From Musa acuminata AAA Group (taxonomy: Eukaryota; Streptophyta; Magnoliopsida; Zingiberales; Musaceae): a DNA stretch of 64,000 nucleotides. How positions within the stretch are numbered: the stretch's first letter is position 1; each line of letters opens with the position of its first letter. Positions 44,192-54,980 of this stretch are shown piece by piece. The position numbers were made by a program, and so were the translations under genes. The DNA is taken from positions 30,876,001 through 30,940,000 of the forward strand of contig NC_088340.1 in NCBI RefSeq assembly GCF_036884655.1. Reading direction: 5' to 3'. The notes below the pieces were generated by a model. That model searched no databases. It was given only the letters and a program-made list of their open reading frames with translations, and had not been told where the DNA came from.

Positions 44192-46985
44192 TGTTTTTCA
44201 TGATGCATTTTTCTTTTTCTTTAAATTTTCTTGAAAATTATATTTTTAACAATTTAATAATGAAAATGCAAAAATATGATCATGCTTGTAATTTTGAAAA
44301 TGAAAATTGCATGTCTTATGTTAATGCAAGATAGAAATCTAATGATTGTACACCTAGTGAGATTAAATCTTATTTATGTGCTTGAGAAGCAAGAATGTAT
44401 ATTTTGATGATTTTCATATTGTTTTTCAGTGACGATAAATGGCTTTTGTCTGGAAGGCTTGATATTTTTCATTGTCTTTGTTTGTTAAATATGATGTATG
44501 GTTTTGACATAAGAATAAATATTTGAGCATGCTATTATAAAGTCAATCATATAAATTAAAACTAAAGAAGTTTTAGGCATTTATAAGAATCATTCAAAAT
44601 TATGTTCAATGAAACCTTGCTTAATGTTGCAATGAAAATATTAAAGTTTTGATACTATGATTTGACGATTTTATGCATGAGATTTTAAAGTTATACATGA
44701 TGATTTTTGTGATTGATGGTTTTATGATCCTAAACGTTGATGCATGTTTTCATTTGACATAAATGAAAAGGCATGCTAACATGAAATCGATCACTTAAGA
44801 TGAAACACTTAAAAAAAGGGGAGAAATATATGAATTGATATGTTTACTATCACTAATGTTGATATGGTTGATGCTGATATGTTTACTAACGATGATATGG
44901 TTGCTATCACTGATGCTGATATGTTTGCTATCACTAATGATGATATGGTTGCTATCACTGATTGCTATCACTGATGCTATGATAAGGCTATACTTGCATC
45001 ACCAAGAAATATATGATTGCTATCATTGCTATATGCCCTGTATCAAGATATCAAACAAAAATTTGCATCATACGAGCTGATATCTTACCATGTGATGCAA
45101 TGCTACACTTGCTAAAATATTCGAAATGTGTACATCATACCCTGTATCAAGATATCAAACAAAATCTTGCTTCACAGTTTTACGCATTGATATCTTACCA
45201 TATGATGAAATGCTACAATTGATGAACACTTGAAATGTAATCCTCTATCTTATTGATTTTTCAATAAATCTATGCTTGTCATACATGAATTTATTGAATG
45301 TAATTTTGAGGATGATTTCAGATTTGACAAATGCTTGATTCGTATTTACGACATAAGATACACTTTAAATATGAATCATGCTTCAATCATGTTAAATGCT
45401 TCAATCATTTTCTATCTCTAGAGTTCTCGATTTTGATGAAATACAAGTGATAAATTCATTTATGATATCTTGTAAATCACTTGAATTATGAATGAGTTTT
45501 TTATGATGTGTTAAAAGAATCACTTAAAAAGAAAATGCTTTTCCCATCTTATCATGATTAATGATTTCATGATATTGTGTGAATCTAGAAATTGATTTTG
45601 ATAGTAATAACGTTATTCATGTTGTGAATCTTAAAAATGATAATATGCTTCATGTGATAATATGAATACATGAAACACTTATGATATTCCGTGTATTCAT
45701 AAAATATTTATCTCATCATCCAATAACTCTTCTTGATATTGCTTATGAAATGAAATGAAATAATGCATGAAATACAAATGAGGAGTTAATGATCATGCAT
45801 AATAGGATGTAATGAATTCTGACATTTAGATACCATTGTTTGAATATCTATGATCATGTTGCCAAAATGATATATCATGAATGCTTGAATATCATGTTTG
45901 ATATGCTCATGATGATGATTGATTTTTCGGTATCATGCATAAAAAAAAAAAAAATGAAATGTAATGTTAATGAATTTGTGCATTGAAACTATAATGATGC
46001 ACAAATAAGAATGATTACTTACCTTTGTCATGATTTAGAAATTGATGTAAAGGGTTTTTCCCTTCTTTTTGACAATGACAAAGGGGGAGATAGATTGCTA
46101 GCACAATTCAAGAAAAAGGCAAAAATTACAAAAGAGAAGAAATTGCTATCTTGAACATCACCGATAATTGCTAGCTTGAAATGTCAAGAAAATGCAAAAA
46201 CTTGTTTATTTTCTTGCACATCTAGAAGATGCAAATGTAACACTTGCCAAATTGTTTGCTTGCCTCATGTAAAACATTATCTCTTGCTAGTTTGACATTT
46301 TGCTAGCTTGCACTTTGTAAATAAAGCAAAAATGACACTTCTCAAAAGAGAAGAAAGAGCTTGTTATCTTGAACATCACAAGCTTGCCAAACAAAAATTG
46401 CAAAAGTGCTATCTTGCCTATCTCAAGAAGCAAAACTTGCATATCGTAAAAAATTTGCTAGCTTGCAACTTGCATATTTCAAGAAGCAAGAGTTGCCTTC
46501 TTGAACATCTCTAGCTTGCAAGTTCTAAAATGTTGCAACATTGCTAGCTTGCATGTTATAAAAGTGCTATCTTGTATGCTATAAAACTTGCATATCTAAA
46601 ACTTGATAGCTTGAATGTTCTAAGCGTGATGTAACATTTGCTAAATTTTTTGGCTTCAAAACTGCATGATGATAAAACTTGATATTATGTTTTTCATGTA
46701 ATGAGTTGAACCAAAATCACAAATACTTGATTGTGCTACTTCTCCTTTTTGTTGATGACAAAGGGGGAGAAGTATGTTGATGAAATGACATGTTATGCAT
46801 AAGTTTATGCATAAGTTCATAATGACGTGTTGCAAGTATTCATGATGAATATTGCAATAACTTGAATTCAGTTTGAATTCAAGATTCTATCAATATGGCA
46901 TATTGATAGGGGGAGTTTGTTTAAACTCCGAGAGTTAAGTTTAACTCCGTCATCAAGTGGTTGTCATCATCAAAAAGGGGGAGAT
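44192..46985 (+). other. 3' noncoding region of element C
   Basis: AT-rich, about 2.8 kb. GATATGGTTGCTATCACTGATG-like repeats at 44840-44985. AAGATATCAA at 45045 pairs imperfectly with CTGATATCTT at about 45077, with a second copy at 45148. PPT-like motifs near 44815, 46062-46090 and 46742-46772. Degenerate GCTAGCTTGCA repeats at 46090-46620. Terminal AAAAAGGGGGAGAT ends at 46985. No gene is seen. Confidence 0.75.
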
Positions 46986-48862
46986 TGTTGAATCTCGTAT
47001 TTTGATGATGAAACTACTTGATATATGTTTATGATTTAATCTGTGTTTTGAGTGACGCAGGATGCTTTGATCAGGATGAGACAATTAGAGCAGGAAAATC
47101 ATGTTGTGCCGGAGGAACATGTCAGAAGATTGGACGTCGGGCCGGTGGATCGGTCGACGTATCGACAGAAGGCTTCGAGCCGTGGACTCGGGCATCGGGC
47201 CAAGAAGAGCGGGTATTGTGCCAAGGATATCGGAGTTGCGGAGCCAACTGGCCGATTGGGCAATAGGCCGCAGGAAAGGACGATGCGCCGAAGAATCGGA
47301 CGAAGCGTCGAGGGACCAATGACATGCCGGACAACTTGGTTAATCGCTTAGGATTAATTGTCTCGATCGAAGTTTTTGTTTTACATGTGCAGGATTAACT
47401 ACGATGAAAGTAAGACATGCAGCAGGAGTTACGCCGGAGTCATGACAATGATCACGTTGGGAGTTCGAGAGCTCGACGGAAGTTCGGACAGTTGTCGGAG
47501 GTTCTGCGGGAACAAATCCGAGAAGTCCAGAAGCTTGCCAAAGGAGCTCATCGGAACTTGCCAAGTGGATCGTCGCAAGTCCAGGAGTTTGCCGGAAGTC
47601 CGCAGGAGTATCACCGAGGGTTCGTCGGATGATCGACGGAAGTTCGCCGGAAACTCGCCGGAAGAAGCGATTGACGCACCGGAGTAAGCTGCAGAATTTG
47701 TCTTAGGAAATAATCGTAGTTAGCACATTGATTAAGTCAGAAATGGGAGGTGATCCCATTAGCTTAATCTTGGGGCAATTGGGCCCCTGAAGAACTCAAA
47801 TTGGGCCGAATGGATCAACCCATTCGGACCCAGGTTGCTGTGGGAGGTGCAACCGCCCAGGCAGGGAGGTAGCACCGCCCAGGCTATGTCTCCCAACGAG
47901 ACTAGGCGGTGCAACCTCTTCTGTCAAGAGGTAGCACCGCTAGAGCTCAAGTTTCGAGCTTTGCCAGGCGGTGCAACCTCTCCAGTCAGGCAGTGCAACC
48001 GCCTAAGCTCGGTCTTCGAGCTCTGGCAGAGAGGTGCAACCGCCCCTGACAGAGGTGGCACCGCCCAGAGGCTCAGTCTTCGAGCTCTGCCAGGCGGTGC
48101 AACCGCCCCAATCAGGAGGTGCAACCGCCTGATCCCGGAATTCCGGGAATTGACAGATTTGAGCTCCAAATTTGAACTGGGTTGGGGCCTATAAATACCC
48201 CACCCATTCAGCACTGAAAGCACAGAACACACACTCGAAATCTTGCTGTCTTTCTGTGTTTCTTAGAGCTCAAAACTGCTAGTTCTCCTCTTTCTATTCT
48301 TTAAGTTTGAGTTGTAAAGAGAGGAGAGAAAACTTCAGTAAGGGTTGTCTCCTAAGCCCGTCAAAAGGAGTGAATCTGTAAGAGGGTGGTTGGCCTTCGC
48401 CTATTGAAGGAAGGTCTCTAGTTGACGTCGGTGGCCTCGTCGGTGGAGGAAGCCAAAAGTGGAGTAGGTCAAGATTGACCGAACCACTCTAAATCTCGGT
48501 TTGCATTTCCCTTGAGCATTTTACCTTTACTGCAAACTTTTCAATAGCTTACTACCCTCTGCGATTTTATGAACAAGTTTCAACGTTCAGATGTAAATCT
48601 GCGTTTAGACGTAAATCTGCGTTTAGACGTAAATCTGCTTTTTCGCATGATGATCTTATTGCAGATTGCATTTACATTTTGAACTGTACAATAGCAGCAC
48701 ACTGCCTTTATACTTCTGCTTAAATTGCGTCTTATCTAATCAAGTGATTTACAAATCGGCACTTAGACGTAAATCTGTTTCTTCGTACGAACGTCGGATT
48801 TCAATTTGCGCCGATATTCTGGTTTTCATCATAACTGTAAACTGCCTGCATAGATTGACTGT
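46986..48862 (+). repeat. 3' LTR of element C, first part
   Basis: Homologous to 41153-43085. Palindrome array shorter than in the 5' LTR (one palindrome-containing unit fewer), TATA 48190-48197. Broken at GATTGACTGT by element D. The remaining 140 bp are at 57320-57459. Confidence 0.92.
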
Positions 48863-51201
48863 TGTTGAATCTCGTATTTTGATAATGAAACTACTTGATA
48901 TATGTTTATGATTTAATATGCGTTTTGAGTGACGCAGGATGCTTTGATCTGGATGAGACAATTAAAGCAGGAAAATCATGTTGTGCCGGAGGAACAAGTC
49001 AGAAGATTGGACGTCGGGCCGGTGGATCGGTCGACGTATCGACAGAAGGCTTCGGGCCGTGGACTCGGGCATCGGGCCAAGAAGAGCGGGTATTGTGCCA
49101 AGGATATCGGAGTTGCGGAGTCAACAGGCCGATTGGGCAATAGGCTGCAGGAAAGGACGATGCGCCGAAGAATCGGACGAAGCGTCGAGGGACCAATGAC
49201 ATGCCGGACAACTTGGTTAATTGCTTAGGATTAATTGTCTCGATCAAAGTTTTGCTTTAAACGTGCAGGATTATCTACGATGAAAGTTAGACAAGCAGTA
49301 GGAGTTGCGCCGGAGTCAAGTTCATGATCACATTGGAAGTTCGAGAGTTCGACGGAAGTTCGGACGGTCGTCGGAGGTTCTACGAGAACAGATCCGAGAA
49401 GTCCAGAAGCTTGCCAAACGAAGCTCGTCGCAACTTGCCAAGTGGATCGTCGCAAAGTCCAGGAGTTTGCCGGAAGTCCGCAGGAGCATCACCAAGGGTT
49501 CATCGGATGATCGACGGAAGTTCGCCGGAAACTCGCCGGAAGAAGCGATTGACGCACCGAAGCAAAGCTGCAGAAATTGTCTTAGATTTAATCATAGTTA
49601 GCATGTTGATTAAGTTGGAAAATGGGAGATGATCCCTTTGGCTTAATCTTGGGGCAATTGGGCCCCTGAAAGACTGAAATTGGGCCGAATGGAACTAACC
49701 ATTCGGACCCTGATTGCACCAGGAGGTGCAACCGCCTAGGCCAAGAGGTGGCACCGCCTGGGCTAAGCCTCCCAGCGAGACTAGGCGGTGCAACCTCTCC
49801 AGCCGGGAGGTGGCACCGCCTGAGCTCAGTCTTCGAGCAAGACTGGGCGGTGCAACCTCCTTGACAGAGAGGTGGCACCGCCTGAGCTCAGTCTTCGAGC
49901 AAGACTGGGCGGTGCAACCTCCCTGACAGAGAGGTGGCACCGCCTGAGCTCGGTCTTCGAGCTCTGCCAGGCGGTGCAACCTCTCCAGTCAAGAGGTGCA
50001 ACCGCCTAATCCCGGAATTCCGGGATTTGATCGTTTTGAGCTCGAAATTTGAATTGGGTTGGGGCCTATAAATACCCCACCCATTCAACACTGAAAAGAT
50101 ACAGACCTACACCGAAATCTTGATCTTTTCTATGATTCTAAGAGCTCAAAAGTGTTGTAATTCCTTTAAGTCTCCTCCTTCTGTTCTTCAAGTTTTTGAG
50201 TTGTAAAGTGAGGAGAGAAAGGTCTGTAAAGGTTGTCTCCTGAGCCTGTCAAAAGGAGAGAAACTGTAAAAGGGCAGTTGGCCTTCGCCTATTGAAGGAA
50301 GGCCTCTAGTTGACGTCGGTGACCTCGTCGGTGGAGGAAGCCAAAAGTGGAGTAGGTCAAGACTGACCGAACCACTCTAAATCTCTGGTTTGCGTTTATT
50401 TTGAGCACTTTATCATTACTGCAAACCTCCTTCATAACTACTGCTTTCTGCGCTTTTACGAACAAGTTCTAAGTGCTGTTCTTTCAGAATCTGCATTCAG
50501 ACGTAAATCGGTGTTTTCGTACATTACAGTTTACGTTTACATTTTGATTCTGCAAAACTGTCTTCTGCGTCTTCACGAACAAGTTTCTAAGTGCTGATCC
50601 TTCCAAATCTGTTTTCAGACGTAAACCAGTGTTTTCGTGCGATATTTACATTGCAGTTTACGTTTACGCCTTGATTCTGCAAAACTGTCTTCTGCGCTTT
50701 TACGAACGAGTTTCTAAGTTTAGATCCCTTTGAAACTGCGTCTAGACGTAAAATTGCGTTTAGACGTAAAACTGTCCAAACTGTGTTTAGACGTTTTAGA
50801 CGTAAACTGAGTTTAGACGTAAATCTGAGTTTAGACGTAAATCTGCGTTTAGACGTAAATCTGCGTTTAGACATAAATCTACGTTTAGACGTAAAACTAC
50901 GTTTTAGACGTAAACTGAGTTTGGACGTAAATCTGCGTTTAGACGTAAATCTGCGTTTAGACGTAAATCTGCGTTTAGACGTAAAACTGCGTTTAGACGC
51001 AAACTGCATTTAAACGTAAATTATGTTTAGACGTAAACTACGTTTAGACATAAACTGCACTTAATCATAAGTTATCTTAGAGTCGGCTTTTGCTTCAAAA
51101 CTGATTTTTATCGTACGAACGCAGCTTTTGTTTTTAATCGCAAAAAGATTTCCGCTGCACTAATTCACCCCCCCCCCCTCTTAGTGCTCTCGATCCTAAC
51201 A
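48863..51201 (+). repeat. 5' LTR of element D
   Basis: TATA 50067-50074, palindrome array 49715-50010, leader hairpin near 50280. An array of about 18 units of TCTGCGTTTAGACGTAAA type lies at about 50740-51060, then poly-C at 51168-51178. Both strands of the array give false repetitive ORFs. Confidence 0.93.
50740..51060 (+). repeat. 18-bp GTTTAGACGTAAA minisatellite in D 5' LTR
   Basis: About 18 tandem units with consensus TCTGCGTTTAGACGTAAA, some shortened, located in U5 downstream of the TATA box. Sister arrays at 56858-57178 and 61755-62095; only a few units in element C (42820-42870). Confidence 0.93.
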
Positions 51202-51203
51202 AT

Positions 51204-51215
51204 TGGTATCAGAGC
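51204..51215 (+). other. Primer-binding site of element D
   Basis: TGGTATCAGAGC two bases after the LTR. Confidence 0.92.
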
Positions 51216-51251
51216 GGGGTATTTCTCATTTCGGATTTACACCCGAGAGAA

Positions 51252-52259
51252 ATGGCTCTTCAAGAGGGCTTTTCGGTCTTTCGTCCACCGTTCTTTAACG
51301 GATTGGACTACACTTATTGGAAAACTCGAATGAGAGTTTTCTTGATTTCTCTAAATCTGGATTTATGGAATATTGTTGAAAACGGTTTTCAACTTCCCTC
51401 CAAACCGATGAACGAATGGTCGGATTTGGAGAAGAAGTATTTTTCTTTAAACGCAAAGGCTATGAATGCCTTATTTTGCGCTTTGGACAAAAATGAGTTC
51501 AATCGGGTTTCTTTGTGCGAAACGGCTTTCGATATTTGGCGCACTCTTGAAATCACGCACGAAGGAACTAGTAGAGTCAAAGACTCGAAAGTTAATATTT
51601 TACTGTATGATTTCGAGCTTTTTCAAATGAAGCCAAGCGAAACCATTGGTGACATTTACACCCGTTTTACGGATGTCGTCAATGGTTTAAGAGCTCTTGG
51701 CAAATGTTTTTTTAATTCTGAACTTGTGAACAAGATTTTGCGTTCTCTTTCTAAGAAGTGGGATTCAAAAGTAACTGCAATACAAGAAGTTAAAAACCTA
51801 AACAACTTACCACTTGAAGAACTAATTGGTTCGTTAATGACATATGAAATGGTGCACAATGCACATGATGAACATGTTGAATACAATCACCTTCCAAAGA
51901 ACAGGAAGGATTTGGAACTCTGGACAAATGAATGCCACTTGAGCGATGACTCAAGTGATGAGGACAATGATGAACAAAACAACCTTCCAAAGAACAGGAA
52001 GGATTTGGGACATAGAACATTTGAAGACCACTCGAGCATAAGCTCAAGTGATAGTGAACTTAAACTACAAATGAAACGAAAATTAAAAAGCAAAAAGAAT
52101 GGAACTACTTGCTTTAAACGCAAGAAGAAGAACAAAAATTGGGATGAATCGAGCTCCTCCGAAGACAAAGAAAAAATCAACAAAAGCGAGGCGACAAACT
52201 ACGCCTTAACAGCCTACAACGTTGAGGTAATGCCTTTGGTTTATTTTGAAATTACTTGA
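51252..52259 (+). CDS. gag: gag of element D, intact 335-aa ORF with internal repeat, no zinc knuckle
   Basis: Closely similar to element C gag: DUF4219-like start (FNGLDYTYWKTRMRVFL, residues 16-32), UBN2-like core to about residue 200, Lys/Ser/Glu-rich tail. It is 30 residues longer because of a repeated block: LPKNRKDL occurs at residues 214-221 and 245-252, period 31 residues (93 bp), each followed by a Ser/Asp-rich stretch. The CCHC knuckle of A and B is absent here too (TTCFKRKKK), so the loss predates the C/D split. ATG 51252 is 36 bases after the PBS. The frame is free of stops. It would supply particle protein only; all enzymes would have to come from another element. Confidence 0.87.
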   Translation: MALQEGFSVFRPPFFNGLDYTYWKTRMRVFLISLNLDLWNIVENGFQLPSKPMNEWSDLEKKYFSLNAKAMNALFCALDKNEFNRVSLCETAFDIWRTLEITHEGTSRVKDSKVNILLYDFELFQMKPSETIGDIYTRFTDVVNGLRALGKCFFNSELVNKILRSLSKKWDSKVTAIQEVKNLNNLPLEELIGSLMTYEMVHNAHDEHVEYNHLPKNRKDLELWTNECHLSDDSSDEDNDEQNNLPKNRKDLGHRTFEDHSSISSSDSELKLQMKRKLKSKKNGTTCFKRKKKNKNWDESSSSEDKEKINKSEATNYALTAYNVEVMPLVYFEIT

Positions 52260-54980
52260 TACTTTCATGATGTAGTTTTCTTTTTTAGTTTAGAATTAAT
52301 TTTCTTGAAAATTACATGTTAAAAAAAAAAAAAAAATTATGATCATGCTAGTAATTTCAAAAATGATAATATTGCATATTTTATGATAAACAAACAAAAT
52401 TATTTTGATTGAAAATATGAAATCATGGTTAAGAAGTAATAATGTGTATCATGTTTGATTAACATTGTTGAATGAAATCACGTTTGATTTAAAGTAATGC
52501 ATAATAATATTAAATGGTTATGATACAATGATTAACAATTTTATGCATGAGATTTTAAGTTATTCATGATCATGAGCTTGTTTGATCTTCATGATTTAAA
52601 TTCAAAATCTATAGCAAAAATCATGTCTGAATATATGAAAGTGTTAATTTCATTTTCGGATTCACTTAACAAGTGGTATCCTAACAAACGGATTTACTCA
52701 TACACTTATGAAAAATAATTTTCTAAAATAGATTTGATGAAATGATCCCTGCTTATAAATTCCATCTTGAAATATGAATGATAGTATTTTTTGCTTGCAA
52801 AGATTTGTTTCACATACATATCTCCTATGATTCATGTGCAGAAAAAGAATTTATAAATCATAATACAATGAGATTTCTTATGCAAAAATAAAGTGCTTTT
52901 GTGATTCATTGCTAAAGAGAATAATTATTAAAATCATGATCTTGATAATTATAACATGAAGCTCGTTATAAATCAAGATCGTTCATTATGCTTATCAAAA
53001 AGGAGTTCTTCAAATGAAATGCAACTTGTCTTTTGATTTCTTAGAATTCAATGAAGTGTCATATTAATATCTTAAAACTTGGAATATTTTAAAATGTGAT
53101 CTTGATAATAATGTTTCAAGTTGCTCTTTGTACTATATCTTTTCAAATGAATCATGAGCCTTGATATCATATATTTCATAATATAGAAATAACAAGATTT
53201 CTTTGCCTTTTGTCTTGAACTTTCATGCTTATCTTAATTTGGCATATAAAGACTAAGGCATGATTAGATGAAAAAGAATCTCTTAAAAAATGCTTTTCCC
53301 ATCTGATCGAGATTAATGATTTCATGATATTTTGTGAATCTCGAAATTAATTTTAATGACTTGATTATGAATTTCAAGTTAATGATTTGATTTGAATAAG
53401 TTTTATCTAAATCATAATCTTGATCTTGCAAAATTGAAGTCACAAATAATATCCTGTGGTATTCATGAATTGATACTCACAATATGAAAGCATTGATATT
53501 CATGACTTGAATTGGATTGAAACATTGTATGCTTAAATTAATCATTCTCCTATGTTTCAAAAATTCCTTAAATGCCTTATGTGATGATTGAAAACTAACT
53601 TGCTTTATGATGAATCACGAATCATAACTTGATCTATGATGCCTTGAAATGATTGAAATATTTAACACTTTTATGCTCTACCCCCTACTTTCTTCTTGTT
53701 TTCAATGATAAAATGGGGAGAAGTTTTGATCATGCATGGTAGGATATAATTTGACAAAATTGATACCATCATGATATGAAACATTTATGATGTGCAATTA
53801 TGCATGCAATACTTGTGCTTTCTAATTATGATGTGATGTGTTGCATATGATGTAAATCATGATTTAAAATGCTATGAGTGCTAAGTTACACACTTTGAGA
53901 AGAAATTGCTATATTGAAACATTAATTATGAATGGTGATATGAAATTATGCATGTAATACTTCAACCTATGATAACGATGCATGCAATGATAAAATATTC
54001 ATGATGAAAAATTGTCTTGACATTCATAACTTGATTATTCATCCTTTGTCATGATTTTGAAATCGTTGTAAAAGGAAAAAGAACTACAAAACTGTATTCT
54101 TCCTTTCTTTTTGACAATGACAAAGGGGGAGATAGCTAGCTTGCACAAGTCAAGAAGATGCAAAAACTTGATTGCTAACTTGCTCATTTCAAGAAGCAAA
54201 AATTGTCTTCTTGAAAATCACTATCTTGAATATCTCAAGAAGCAAGACTTGCAACCTGCACATTACAATAGGAAGCAATAATCATGAGCCTACACAAGAA
54301 AGTTATCTTGCATTTGCTTTCGAAGTTTTTGCTAGCTTGTATATTGCGAAACTTGTATATCGTAAAAATTGCTAGCTTGTAGTATAAAGAGAAGCGAAAA
54401 GTTGCTATCTCAAAAGAAGCATATGTGCTATCTTGCCTATCTCAAGAGGCAAAAATGCTAACTTGCACATCTAGCAAAACTTGACAAATTTGCATATCTC
54501 AAGAAGCAAGAGTTGCTTTCTTGAACATCTCAAAACTGCTAGCTTGCATGTTCTAAAAGTGCTATCTTGTATGTTGTAAAACTTGCATATCTAAAACTTG
54601 ATAGCTTGAATATTCTAAGCATGATGTAACATTTGCTAAATTTTTTGGCTTCAAAACTGCATGATGATAAAACTTGATAATATGTTTTTCATGCAATAAG
54701 TTGAACTTATATTACAAACACTTGATTGTGGTACTTCTCCTTTTTGTTGATGACAAAGGGGGAGAAGTATGTTGATGACATGACATGTGATGCATAAGTT
54801 TATGCATATGTTCATGTTGACGTGTTGCAAGTATTCATGATGAATATTGCAATGACTTGAATTCAGTTTGAATTCAAGGTTCTATCAATATGGCATATTG
54901 ATAGGGGGAGTTTGTTTAAACTCCGGGAGTTAAGTTTAACTCCGTCATCAAGTAGTTGTCATCATCAAAAAGGGGGAGAT
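52260..54980 (+). other. 3' noncoding region of element D
   Basis: AT-rich, no credible frame. An A-run lies at 52321-52336. PPT-like motifs near 53705 (AAAATGGGGAGAAG), 54111-54133 (ACAATGACAAAGGGGGAGATAG) and 54741-54770 (TTGATGACAAAGGGGGAGAAG). GCTAGCTTGCA-type repeats at 54135-54610. Terminal AAAAAGGGGGAGAT before 54981. Confidence 0.75.

Noticed and set aside
44835..45080. Leu/Ile/Met-rich ORF resembling membrane helices
   Set aside because: Low-complexity GATATGGTTGCTATCACT repeats in an AT-rich noncoding region; no homologue frame in element D.
47052..47351. 99-codon ORF seen in several LTRs (also 48929, 55047, 59832)
   Set aside because: It lies in U3 upstream of the promoter, has competing overlapping frames on both strands, and shows no recognisable domain. 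Sharing is explained by LTR homology.
50587..51013. Repetitive ORFs on both strands (RFTSKRRFTSK and LRLDVNLRLDVN types)
   Set aside because: They are translations of the 18-bp LTR minisatellite (its 18 bp are a multiple of 3, so frames stay open). Same at 56705-57131 and 61815-62045.
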